Shown piece after piece: positions 1-10,769 of a DNA stretch of 64,000 nucleotides. The DNA comes from Ovis canadensis (lineage: Eukaryota > Chordata > Mammalia > Artiodactyla > Bovidae). The notes beneath the pieces are model-generated. The model made no database searches. It was not told the DNA's origin and saw only the letters and a list, made by a program, of their open reading frames with translations. Made by a program: the position numbers and the translations under genes. Position 1 is the stretch's first letter, and each line of letters starts with the position of its first letter. The stretch is from contig NC_091257.1 in the NCBI RefSeq assembly GCF_042477335.2, positions 47,090,501 to 47,154,500 on the forward strand, read 5' to 3'.

Positions 1-762
1 AATCCTTTAAGCCATGTGGTATGGCCTTAAAAAATTTAAATAAAATAAACAAAGATAAAATAGTGTTTTTATTCATATGAATATGTATGAATAAAAATGA
101 ATGACTATATTCATGTAAATATATAAAGATATAGAAATAAAGACATGAATGAATACATGTGAATATATGAATAAAAAACACACAATCCATAACACATGTT
201 CCTTGATGAAATTTTGGAAAATACAGAAAAGTATAAAAAGAAAAAATGACCCATAATCTTAGCACCTGAAAATACCTCTCAAAAGTTTAGTTTTTCCTTG
301 CAATTTTTTCTATGAATGTTTTAATAAATAAGCTAATTAGACAAGAAAGCTAATTTCCTGGCTGCATATAGCCTTTAATAAAGCTTTTTAAAGCCTTATC
401 TTAAGCTTCATTTGTTACTTTTAGCAGACCAAGGCTGTTCCAATGATAGTAAGACATACCCAGCTCTCCCCAAGCTGGGAAAGATAGGACTTGACTTCCT
501 GCTGGATGTAAGGATCCTGGGCTGGGGCTCTTGGGCTAATGCTATTGTACCAACACACGATGGCAGCAACAGCAGAAGAAAGGGGAGGTTGCCCTCCCTC
601 TTTGCTGAATCAAAATTGCTGCCTTTGAGTCATCAAAGGAAAGTTTGGCATTTGTGGGGTGATAGAACAAGGCACGTGGTGGGCTGGGTTGGTATACAGT
701 GGAACAGATCAGAGAACTGGCCACGACAACATTGGTAGGCAAGGATACGTGGAGCCCTAGAT
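1..762. other. MRC1: MRC1 intron, AT-rich, nothing assigned
   Basis: This stretch lies upstream of the first visible MRC1 exon and should be intronic. The first 400 bases are very AT-rich, with imperfect repeats built on ATGAATA around 60-175. The remainder has no splice-bounded coding sequence or repeat that I can name. A 108-codon open frame at 412-738 has no similarity I recognise and is probably chance. Confidence 0.5.
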
Positions 763-1071
763 CAGAGTTGGCAACCTTTTCCTGTAAGAGACAGATTATA
801 AATATTGCAGGCTTCGCTGTCCATAAAGTTTCTGTTGCAATGACTCAACTCTGCTGTGATCGTGGGCGATCATAGTCCATAAACAAGTGAGCGTGGCTGA
901 GTTCCATTGAAACGTTATATATGTGCACAAATTTGAATTTCATGTAATGTTTACATGTCACAAAATGTTGTTCTTTGGTTTCTTTCCCCAACCATTTAAA
1001 AAACTCATGGGCTATATAAAGACAGACAATAGGCCAGATTTCACCCTCTGGCTGTTACTCACTGACCTCTG
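763..1071 (-). mobile_element. hAT-like non-autonomous DNA transposon relic
   Basis: The left end resembles CAGgGGTtGGCAAaC and the right end resembles its complement (near ACTGACCTCTG). Between them is the familiar mammalian repeat text about a lost-base-ratio element (AAATATTGCAGGCTT, GAGTTCCATTGAAAC). Both ends are present, so the copy is close to complete. It resembles Charlie-group hAT relics, but I cannot name the subfamily, and the strand is arbitrary for such a short element. No transposase is encoded. Confidence 0.45.
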
Positions 1072-1869
1072 TTCTGCTCTTGGGCATCCACTAAGGCACC
1101 CAGAAACAAGATTTTTTGGGGGGTCTTGATCAAAGTCTGGGTGGGTCTAGAGTAGTTTATTAGAAACCCACTCTAAGAGATTGAGGAGGAAAGATCAGAA
1201 AGCTAGAGTGACTCTAACTTGCAAAGGGTGCAGTTTGGATAAGGCATGGAGATAAGATGCTCTTACTCAGCATAAGAATAAAGCTTGATCCTGACATCAA
1301 GGTTAAATGAACTGGCAACTGTTATATGGCTTCACTTCAGAGCATAAACCAGTCTCTTGAAGGTTCATGAATCATTGATGAAGTCACACAGATGAAGTCA
1401 GATAGATATAAATGCAGATTCCATGGGTAGAATGGAACAGAATGTGGGAGGGGAAGGAGAAGACTGTTCTCAACCTTAATATTTAATCAAGGTGGAAAAA
1501 AAAAAGATTAGTATTGATGGGTTGATAGACATCCTCTAATTTGTGGGTTTAAACTGTGGCATTTCTTTCATTCAAACCTTGGGTCTCATTGTATTTACAA
1601 GTCTTTTTGGTTGTATAGTTTAGAAACTTGATCATGTATTTTTCTTAATATTCTAAATAGAGTTTAGAAATGACTTCAATCAGGCATACTGATTAAAAAA
1701 CAGAACTTTGTGTTCTCATTTGAAATGGCACATGAAAACGTGTTTAACACTCAATGGTTTGAATTTGGGATATTTAGTTTCTTTTTAGGATGCATGAAAT
1801 ATAGAAGTCATGTGCTGATGGCACTCAGATTGTGTTTAGTGTTAGTGAAAATATTTCTTTTTATTCCAG
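1072..1869. other. MRC1: MRC1 intron, nothing assigned
   Basis: No repeat family or coding exon is recognised. The last 20 or so bases form the polypyrimidine tract and CAG acceptor for the exon that begins at 1870. Confidence 0.5.
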
Positions 1870-2102
1870 ACCCTTCCTTGCCGAGTTCTCCAACAACAAC
1901 TCTGACAGATGGTTTTATTAAATATGGTGAAAGTAGCTATTCACTTATGAAATTAAAGCTGCAGTGGCATGAAGCTGATAATTATTGCAAGATGCACAAT
2001 TCCCACATTGCTAGCATTCTAGATCCTTACAGTAATGCTTTTGCCTGGATGCATATGCAGACCCTGAATGAGCCTGTATGGATTGCCCTCAACAGTAACT
2101 TG
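1870..2102 (+). CDS. MRC1: MRC1 exon: stalk and first half of C-type lectin domain 7
   Basis: This exon starts after a TTCCAG acceptor at phase 1: one base of its first Asp codon comes from the preceding exon, which is outside the window. It ends in phase 0 at Leu before GTAAGA. The product begins DPSLPSSPTTT, a linker, and continues into a C-type lectin fold with YSLMKLKLQWHEADNYC and ending VWIALNSNL, the domain's usual WIxL strand. It matches my memory of the human macrophage mannose receptor around residues 1084-1161. MRC1 is a type I membrane receptor of macrophages and dendritic cells that takes up mannosylated, fucosylated and sulfated glycans. The seventh lectin domain is not one of the main sugar-binding ones; domain 4 is. 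The rest of the domain is encoded at 5262. The reading frame is intact. Confidence 0.95.
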
Positions 2103-2245
2103 GTAAGATGCTGGAAACACGCGTAACTTGACATGACTGATAAATGGTAATTGAATCTGATTTCTCTTCTGTTCATTCTGTTGAATACTTGTTATGGGAG
2201 AGAAACTGCTACCTGGAGCCTATTATACAGAGAGAGGTAAACCAG
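2103..2245. other. MRC1: MRC1 intron start (donor GTAAGA)
   Basis: The donor site GTAAGA begins at 2103. The short stretch before the L1 fragment has no recognised element. Confidence 0.6.
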
Positions 2246-2640
2246 AAAGAGAAAAACAAATATTGTATATTAATGCATGAATATGGAATCTAGAAAAATG
2301 ACACGAATAAACCTGTTGGCGTGGCAGGACTGGAGATGCAGACGTAGAGAACGGATTTGTGGACACAGTGTGGGGAGGGAGAGGGTGGGGCAAACTGAGA
2401 GAGTAGCATCGACATATATACACTACCGTGTGCAAAACAGACGGCTATCAGGAAGTTACTGTCTGGCCCAGGGATCTCGGCCAGGTGCTCTGTGACAACC
2501 CAGAGGGGCGGAGTGGGAGGGAGGCTTGAGGGGGAGGGGATTTATGAATACTTGTAGCTGATTCATGTTGTTGTATGGCAGAAACCAGCACAATATTGTA
2601 AAGCAATTATGCTCCAGTTAAAAATAAATAAAAAAAAGAA
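2246..2640 (+). mobile_element. L1 3' end (artiodactyl type)
   Basis: The sequence carries the ruminant L1 3' UTR pattern: GGTGCTCTGTGACAACC, then a GGGAGGGAGG purine run, then GTAGCTGATTCATGTTG, CAATATTGTAAAGCAATTAT and an A-rich tail (AAAATAAATAAAAAAAAG). It is a 5'-truncated fragment on the sense strand of MRC1. The open frames inside it are on fragments of 3' UTR and are not genes. Confidence 0.75.
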
Positions 2641-3539
2641 AAGAAAACGATACTAACATATATGAGACCCAATTTTTCTACCGCATGGTGCCTTCAAGGA
2701 TCTGGCAAGTTAGTGATGTGTGTCCGAAATCAAACTAAGACTTATCCAACTGATATTAACTCTCATATTGCTTTTGAATGTTACAGTTAGATTCTGCATC
2801 TATTCAGTTTCATGTATTAACTTAAGTTTTTGTAGTGTCATGATTACAACTATGCCTTAGGAGTGAAAGAAAACATCAGGGGCATAGTTCCTGGGTAATG
2901 AGCGGTTCTTCTTATTTTTTGTGGTAAATCATTCTTGAGTTGTTATCCTTTCTGAAGTTGTGCAGCTTCTATTCATATAGGATAATTTTCACTGCAGTTA
3001 ATTCTCTGGATTCTATAACAGAAAAAGAAGGTTGGCAGAGGATGGGGTAGAATGAAGGATGAGGTTCAGAACTAAGAGTGGTGCTGGAGGTGCCAAATTT
3101 TTCCTGTAATGAGTCTTCTCTGACACCATGAGATCCATCTCTCTGCCACCCATATGTCTATCCATCTAACTAGTCAATTAATAAACTTTCTAGTACAATA
3201 AACAGAGATGTCAATAAGTAATTAAGAGATAATACAAGTGTCAAAAAGGGGTATAGACAAAGTGCTTTGACCTGAGAGAAAAAAGGTCATTTGTGCCAGG
3301 GGAGAGGACCAAGAGAGCTTCTCAGAGAAAATTAAACTTTATAGATATAGTCTAGGATGGTGGAATGTAAGGAAGGAGTACCAAGAAGAGAGAAAAGGAT
3401 AGAAGAGGATAAAACTGGAAAGCAGACTGGTGTCAGACTATAGGACTTATTCTACCTGGATGCAGAGATGGAAATTGTAGTGAACATTTTAAAGTAAGTA
3501 GTTCCAGATGACCTTATTTACAAAGCAGAAATAGAGACA
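2641..3539. other. MRC1: MRC1 intron, nothing assigned
   Basis: Purine-rich text around 3,240-3,430 (with AAAGTGCTTTGACCTGAG) may be an ancient decayed interspersed repeat, but I cannot assign a family. No exon is seen. Confidence 0.4.
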
Positions 3540-3836
3540 CAGAGGTAGAGAATAAACATATGGACCCTGAGGGGGAAAGAGAAGGGTGGGAGGAACTGGA
3601 AGATTGGGATTGACATAGATACACTATTGATACTATGTATAAAGTAGGTGACTAAGGAGGAACTACTGTATAGCACAGGAAGCTACTCAGTGCTCTATAG
3701 GGATCTAAATGGGAAGGAAATCCAAAAAAGAGGGGCTATATGTATACATGCAGCTGACTCACTTTGCTGTACGGTAGAAACTAACACAACATTGTAAAAT
3801 GACTCTACTCCAATAAATAAATAAAATGCAGGGAAA
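3540..3836 (+). mobile_element. L1 3' end fragment
   Basis: This has the same 3' UTR signature as the copy at 2246: purine-rich GGGTGGGAGGAACTGG, TATACATGCAGCTGACTC, GTAGAAACTAACACAACATT and a short AATAAATAAATAAAA tail. It is more diverged, truncated at its 5' end and in the sense orientation. Confidence 0.75.
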
Positions 3837-4304
3837 AAATCTAAGTAATTCCCCAGTGATTTCTGTGTTTAAATTTAAGCACCACGTTTTTACATCTAGG
3901 TTGAATCTATTTTTAGATTTGACTAAATTTGACTATTTAACTAATTTGCATACTAATGCATATATTTTCTTCTCACAGCTGTGGTTGCAATGATCTTAAG
4001 AGTTTAAAATCAGGATTTATTTATTGTTAGAAAGTTTAAATAGCTTTCCATTATACCAACATTTGTAACTAAAACAATACTGTTATATTTATTATACTTA
4101 TGGAGTTAATGGTTATGTAATTATTTGATTAAACAAATCAAATAATTTGGTATAATATATAATAATAGTTTGGTATAGCTACAAAATTCTAACTTGCAAT
4201 ACCATATGCTTTTGCTTTTGTCATTAAATCTTTGGTAATTGCATTGGTAAATTAAATAATGCAGTTAGAAAATGATAACCGTTAGAATGGTTTAAAAATG
4301 TACT
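3837..4304. other. MRC1: MRC1 intron, AT-rich
   Basis: AT-rich sequence with no assigned repeat or exon. The last bases (about 4,294-4,304) form the left copy of the probable target-site duplication of the following SINE. Confidence 0.5.
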
Positions 4305-4497
4305 TGAAGTGAAGCTCAGTCGTGTCCAACTCTTTGCGACCCCGTGGACTATAGCCCATCAGGCTCCCCCATCCATGGGATTCTCCAGGCAATAACACTG
4401 GAATGGGTTGCCATTTCCTTCTCCGGGGGATCTTCCTGACCCAGTTCTCCTGCATTGCAGGCAGACACTTTAACCTCTGAGCCACCAGGGAAGCCCC
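4305..4497 (-). mobile_element. Bov-tA SINE, near full length
   Basis: Read on the minus strand this is a complete Bov-tA: the tRNA-Glu-derived head (GGGGCTTCCCTGGTGGCTCA) followed by the BovB-tail-like body ending near GACACGACTGAGC. The flanks AAATGTACTT (left) and AAAGTACTT (right) look like a slightly decayed target-site duplication. Bov-tA SINEs are non-autonomous and depend on BovB enzymes for copying. Confidence 0.85.
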
Positions 4498-5261
4498 ACT
4501 CCCCCCAAAAAAGTACTTATCTCTGATTAAAGTTATCTGCATCTGTAAAATGTAGGCCTTACCTGTAAAATCTCTTTTAGACTGTTAAAAAGATATCATT
4601 GATAAGAAAATTTTGATGTTATCAATTAATTTGTATGTGACCATAAATTTGTTTAACTAAATGAGAATTTGAGTATGCAAATTGAACAAAACAACTAGCT
4701 TTTAAAAATGCAGTCATGTTTCCTTATGGTTGAGAGACCACCTAACTGGAAGGCGGGGGACCCAAGCTCCTCTCATCCACTCACGTCACCTTGCACCAGT
4801 CATTTGTCACTGGCCCTGTTATAACAGTCAGACAGTAAGGTTAAAAGAGGCACATATTTCTCTCAAGGGTCCATGAGTTCAATAAAAAACTACTTAATCT
4901 CTATTATCATTTCAATGATAATATAATAAGTATTGTTCTGAGGATAAAATCTCTCTTTTGCACTGAAAGCCTGCAAATAGAGTTTTCTAGAATAAGACAT
5001 AGGTTTTTAAGCCGATGTTTTTCAAGCTAGCTTCTAACGGTATCTTCATGAGTATCTTTAAGAAGTAGTTTTCTTCTTAAGAAAGGCTGCATTTCCTGAA
5101 TTTGAGTTGGTAGAAGTAATTTATAATCTTTTTATTCTCAAATGTTGAAGACTCCTTGTCAAATCACAGTCTTAAACATACTTTTTACTCCTCACTAGGC
5201 TCTGTTGGTATTTTCTGAATGACTCTGGGCTTGATGTTAATGGTTGTTTTTGTTCTTACAG
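4498..5261. other. MRC1: MRC1 intron before CTLD7 second half
   Basis: Nothing assignable except the polypyrimidine tract and TTCTTACAG acceptor immediately before 5262. Confidence 0.6.
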
Positions 5262-5427
5262 ACCAACAATGACTACATTTGGACTGATAAATGGAGGGTG
5301 AGGTACACTAACTGGGCTGCTGATGAGCCCAGACTGAAGTCAGCGTGTGCCTATATGGATCTTGATGGCTACTGGAAGACAGCACAGTGCAACGAAAGCT
5401 TTTATTTTCTCTGCAAAAGATCAGATG
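5262..5427 (+). CDS. MRC1: MRC1 exon: second half of C-type lectin domain 7
   Basis: The exon lies between TTCTTACAG and a GTAATC donor, entering in phase 0 and leaving one base (G) of the next Glu codon. It encodes TNNDYIWTDKWRVRYTNW, the acidic ADEP segment, and the two C-terminal cysteines of the fold in TAQCNESFYFLCKRSD. The aromatic TNW and the paired cysteines are standard C-type lectin core features. There is an N-glycosylation sequon, NES. The classical EPN sugar-specificity tripeptide seen in domain 4 is not obvious here, in line with this domain being non-binding or weakly binding. It joins 2102 upstream and 9954 downstream without a frameshift. Confidence 0.95.
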
Positions 5428-5734
5428 GTAATCGAGTACACAAAAACAGTCAAGGGTTTGAAATGTTCTCAATAAGCTAATACAAACCACCGTTGATATT
5501 CTTAAACAGTCATATGTTTGGGGGTGACTTAGGGATAAGGGAAAACATATTCCTTCACCTAACCAAAGACTGGCTTGGCAATAAACAAATATATATAGGT
5601 CAGAGTAACAGAGAGAGAAAATTTCCTTCATTGCTGGAGTTTACTTTTACATATCTAATTTTTTTTTTTATTATTTGGGATTATCCTCGGAGTCTATGAT
5701 ATCACAGTCCTCAGGAAATTCTGACTGCTTTTGA

Positions 5735-8700
5735 TGTTGACAACACAGCTGTATCAAAATACTTTTATCAGAATGGGTCACCTCAGGCCAAACAGCTAGC
5801 AGGGAGGAGCACAGCTCCACCCGTCAGCAGACGTGATTAAAGATTTAAGCATGGCCCTGCCCTACAGAGCAAGACCCAGTTTTCCCTGCAGCCAGTCTCT
5901 CCCCTCAAGAAGCTTGCACAAGCCTCTTATCCTCATCCATCAGAGGACAGACAGAAGAAGCAAGAACAGTCCCACAGCCTCCAGAACAAAAACAGCAGTC
6001 ACAGAAAGCTAATCAAAATTATCACATTGATTACAGCCTTGTGTAACTCAGTGAAGCTTTGAGCCGTGGGTAGGGCCACCCACATCAGACAGGTCATGAG
6101 GGAGAAATATAACAAAATGTAGTCCACTAGAATAGGGAATGGCAAGCCCCTTCAGTATTCTTGCCTCAGGAATTCCAGGAACAGTGTGAAAAGGCAAAAA
6201 GATAGGACACCAGATGAGCCTGCCAGGTCAGTAGGTGTCCAATATGCTACTGGGGAGGAACGGAGAAATATCTCCAGAAAGAATGAAGAGGCTGGGCCAA
6301 AGCAGAAATGATGCCCAGTTGTGGGTATGTCTGATACTGAGTAAAATCCAATGCTATAAAGAACAATATTGTGTAGGAACCTGGAATATTAAGTCCATGA
6401 ATCAAGTTAAATTGACGTGGTCAAGCAGGAGATGGCAAGAGTGAACGTCGACATTTTAGGAATCAGTGAACTAAAATGGATGGGAAAGGGTGAATTTAAT
6501 TCAGATGACCATTTTATCTACTACTTGGGGAAAGAGTCCCTTAGAAGAAATGGAGTAGTCCTCATATTCAATAAGAGTCCAAAATGCAGTACTTAGGTAC
6601 AATCTCAAAAACAACAGAATGATCTTGATTCATTTCCAAGGCAAGCCATTCAACATCACAGTAATCCAGGTCTATGCTCCAACCACTAATGTAAAGAAGC
6701 TGAAGTTGAACAGTTCTATGAAGACCTATAAGACTTTCTAGAACTAACACCAACAAATGATGTCCTTTTCATCACTGGGGATTGGAATGCAAAAGTAGGA
6801 AGTGAGGAGATACCTGGAGTAACAGGCAAGTTTGGCCTTGGAGTACAGAATGAAGCAGGGCAAAGGCTAACAGAGTTTTGCCAAGAGAATGCACTGGTCA
6901 TAGCAATACCTTCTTTCAACAACACAAGAGATGATTCTACACATGGACATCACCTGATGGTCAATACTGAAATCAGATCAATTATATTCTTTGCAGCCAA
7001 AGATGGAGAAGCTCTATACAGTGAGCAAAAACAAAGACTTGGAGCTGACTGTGGCTCAGATCATTAGGTCCTTATTACAAAATTCAGCCTTAAATTAAAG
7101 AAAGTAGGGAAAACCACTAGACCATTCAGTATGACCTAAATCATATCTCTTATGAGTACACAGTGGAGGTGATAGATTCAAGGGTTTAGATCTGGTAGCC
7201 CCAGTGCCTGAAGAACTGTGAATGGAGATTCATAACATTGTATAGGAGGCAGTGACCAAAACCATCCCCAGGAAAAAGATATCCAAGAAAGCAAAGTGGT
7301 TGTCTAAGGAGGCCTTACATAAAGCTGAGAAGAAAAAAGAAGCCAAAGGCAAAGTAGAAAGGGAAAGAGATACCCAACTGAATGCAGAGTTCCAGAGAAT
7401 AGCAAGGAGAGATATGAAACTTTCTTGAGTGAACAATGCAAAGAAAGAGGAAATCAATGGAATGGGAAAGACTAGAGATCTCTTTAAGAAAATTGGAGAT
7501 ACCAAGGGAACATTTCATGCAAATATGGGCACAATAAAGGACAGAATAGCAAGGACCTAAGAGAAGCAGATGGCAACCCACTCCAGTACTCATGCCTGGA
7601 AAATCCTATGGACAGAGAAGCCTGGTAGGCTGCAGTCCATGGGGTCGCGAAAGGTCAGACACGACTGAGCAACTTCACTTTCACTTTTCACTTTCATGCA
7701 TTGGAGAAGGAAATGGCAACCCATTCCAGTGTTGTTGCCTGGAGAATCCCAGGGACGGTGGAGCCTGGTGGGGTGCCGTCTATGGCGTTGCACAGAGTCA
7801 GACACAACTGAAGCGACTTAGCAGCAGCAAGAGAAGCAGATGAGATTAAGAAGATGTGACAATAATACACAGAAGAACTACACAAAAAAGGTCTTAATGA
7901 CCCAAATAATCATGATGGTATGGTCACTCACCTAGAGCCAGACATCCTGGAGTGCAAAGTCAAGTGGGCCTTAGGAAGCCTCACTGTGAACATAGCTAGT
8001 GGTGGTGATGGAATTCCAGCTGAACTTTTTCAAATCCTAAATGATGCTGCTGCTAAAGTGCTGTACTCAGTATGCCAGCAAATTTGGAAAACTCAGCAAT
8101 GGCCACAGGACTGGAAAAGGTCAGTTTTCATTCTAATTCCAAAGGCAATGCCAAAGAATGTTCAAACTCCCGTACAGTTGCACTCATTTCACATACTAGT
8201 AAGGTAATGCTCAAAATCCTCCAAGTTAGGCTTCAGCAGTATGTGACCCAAGAACTTCCAGATGTTCAAGCTGGATTTAGAAAGGGCAGAGGAACCAGAG
8301 ATCAAGTTATCAACTTTTCTTAGATCATAGAAAAAGCAAGAGAACTCCAGGAAAAAATCTACTTCTGCTTCATTGACTATGCTAAAGCCTTTGACTCTGT
8401 GGGCCAGACAGAATAAACTGTGGAAAATTCTTAAAGAGATGGAAATACCAGACCACCTTACCTGGCTCCCAAGAAGCCTGTATGCAGGTCAAGAAGCAAC
8501 AGTTACGGAACAACAGATTGGTTCAAAATTGGGAAAGGAGTGCGCCAAGGCTGTATTCATCACTCTGCTTATTTAACTTATATGCAGAGTACATCATGCG
8601 AAATGCTGGGCTGAATGAAGCACAAGCTGGAATCAAAACTGCTGAAAGAAATACCAACAACTTCAGGTATTCAGATGATACCACTCTAATGGCAGAAAGT

Positions 8701-9443
8701 GAAGAGGAACTAAAGAGCCTCTTGATGAGGGTGAAAAAGGAGAGTGAAAAAGCTGGCTTAAAACTCAACACTCAAAAAACTAAGATGATGGATCCAGTCC
8801 CATCATTTCACGGCGCATAAATAGAGAAAAAGTGGAAATAGTGACAGACTTTATTTTCTTGGGCTCCAACATCACTGTGAACAGTGACTGCAGCCATGAA
8901 ATTAAAAGACACTTGCTCCTTGGAAGAAAAACTATGACCAACCTAGACAGCATATTCAAAAACAGAGACATTGCTTTGCTGACAAAGGTCCTTGTAATCA
9001 GAGGTATAGTTTTTCTAGTAGTCACATATGGATGTGAGAGTTGGACCATAAAGAAGGCTGAGCACCAAAGAATTGATACTTTCAAGCTATGGTGCTGGAG
9101 AAGACTTGAGAGTTCCTTGGACAACAAGGAGATCAAACTCAGTCATCCCTAAAGGAAATCAAAACCAAATACTCATTGGAAGGACTGATGCTGAAGCTGA
9201 AGCTCCAATACATAGGCCCCCTGATGCAAAGAGCTGACTCATTGGAAAAGACCCTGATGCTCGGAAAGATCGAGGGCAGGAGGAGAAGGGGACGACAGAG
9301 GATGAGATGGTTGGATGGCATCACCAGCTCAGTGGACTTGAGTTTGAGCAAGCACTGGGAGGTAGGGAAGGACAGGAAAGCTGGGGTGCTGCAGTCCATG
9401 GGGTCACAAAGCGTTGGATATGAGTTAGTGACTGAACAACAAT
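5735..9443 (+). mobile_element. BovB (RTE) LINE, near full length, degenerate
   Basis: This BovB copy runs from its 5' untranslated region (GACAACACAGCTGTATCAAA near 5,739) through the endonuclease and reverse transcriptase region to a GACTGAACAACAA tail. At about 3.7 kb, including a 257-base SINE insertion, it is close to complete. The single long ORF of a working BovB is broken into pieces in different frames (for example 6235-6444, 7920-8207, 8072-8323, 8482-8820, 8832-9152, 9176-9487), with stops between. The polymerase catalytic box reads YSDD, where the other two copies in this window have YADD. It is a dead relic in the sense orientation within an MRC1 intron. BovB is thought to have entered ruminants by horizontal transfer from squamates. 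Confidence 0.93.
7573..7829 (+). mobile_element. Bov-A2 SINE inserted in BovB
   Basis: Two Bov-A monomers in tandem, joined by the CACTTTTCACTTTCATGCAT linker and ending in GCAGCAGCA. The insertion splits the BovB coding region and is bounded by a perfect 13-base duplication, AGAGAAGCAGATG, at 7560-7572 and 7830-7842. It is therefore younger than the BovB host copy. Confidence 0.93.
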
Positions 9444-9953
9444 GCAGATTCATTGGAGTCAGTGGTATTACAGTGATATGGTCTTAACATGTAGTTGAAT
9501 TGGACAATGATAAAGTCCTAGAATTCTACCTATAGCACTTAATTTTAACATCGATGTCAGTCACAGATAAGATGGTTTTATAGGGGCAAGGATCCTAGAA
9601 AATGAAGAGTGTCCAGAAGGAAGACTCACTTCGCAAATTATTTTTGGGTGATCTCTTTGGGGAACTTACTAACATCTTTGTAGGTATCTGATCTGTAGAT
9701 CTATATTCTTAATTATGAATGTGGTTGATTGCCCTTGAACCACAATACCTTCTATTTAAATATTTTAAAAATAAAATAATGATAAAGTAAAAAGAATTCT
9801 CAGTAATAGAAATGGTAGATCTAAATGATTACCATTAGGGCTTTTAAAAAAATAATAAGAGACGATGAAAATTTTCTTAATTGTTAATATTTTATTCTGT
9901 GTACTACAGAACCTTCAGATCTTACTATATTTTAAATATCTTTTTATTAACAG
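9444..9953. other. MRC1: MRC1 intron before CTLD8
   Basis: AT-rich intron sequence with no assigned repeat. It ends in a TTTTTATTAACAG acceptor. Confidence 0.55.
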
Positions 9954-10103
9954 AAATCCCTGCCACTGAACCCCCACAGCTGCCTGGTAGATGCCCTGAG
10001 ACAGAGCACTCAGCATGGATTCCTTTCCATGGTCACTGCTACTATATTGAATCTTCATTTACAAGGAACTGGGGCCAGGCTTCTCTGGAATGTCTTCGAA
10101 TGG
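9954..10103 (+). CDS. MRC1: MRC1 exon: linker and start of C-type lectin domain 8
   Basis: This exon completes a Glu codon begun at 5427 and then encodes the interdomain linker IPATEPPQLPGRCPE and the first part of the eighth lectin domain: AWIPFHGHCYYIESS, then NWGQASLECLRM. It ends one base into a Gly codon before a strong GTAAGT donor. At 150 bases it is a multiple of three with matching phases on both sides, so skipping it would keep the frame but remove 50 residues, including the first cysteines of domain 8. It is flanked by oppositely oriented BovB copies (5735-9443 plus; 14180-16387 minus). Confidence 0.95.
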
Positions 10104-10769
10104 GTAAGTGGCATATTTACTGTCAGGAAATTCTATGATCATATACTCTAGATTACCATGATAATAGTATCCCTGCATGTTAAAACCTAAGGAACGTAAG
10201 AATATCTTGTCTTTTTTGTCTTAATAATTCATATTGTAACAGAAATGTTAACCTCATGCCCCTTAAATGTAATTTCTAACATTATAGCCTCAAAAGATTA
10301 AAGAATTCTGGTATGGAAAGCAATGATTTGCTGAAGAAGTCTTTCTTACTTTCTGCCCTAGTATGTTAAATCACTGGGATTATGATTCAGAGTGTTGGAT
10401 TCACCTTTTATCACTAATCAGCTCGGGCTTCACAAGTGCGCAGGAGCCATTTTGCTTTGCCATGAATAGAGAAGCATTTAGATCTGGTTATCTTATTTGT
10501 GAATAAATATGAAAGAAAATACAAGACATGACAGAAGTGGAAAGTTTCCCTTCTGATATAAAAATATCAAATAAAGTGAATTTTCAGGGTACATAACAAA
10601 TCTACTTACTGTAAGCCCAATAAATATTTTACTGAATTATTTTGTTACTGAAGTTTGTTTATGCCCCAAGTCAGGGCTCTTTTTTCAACAGTGGTGAGCA
10701 AGGGTTAAGTTCTCATATTCTTCTTGTTCTTTCAAAAGTCAGCCTGGAGTTTTTACTACTTCTTTTTGC
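10104..10769. other. MRC1: MRC1 intron, nothing assigned
   Basis: The donor GTAAGT is at 10104. I see no repeat I can name and no exon in the remainder. Confidence 0.5.

Noticed and set aside
5428..5480. Extension of the MRC1 CTLD7 frame into the intron
   Set aside because: The GTAATC donor and the in-phase exon at 9954 account for the known protein sequence.
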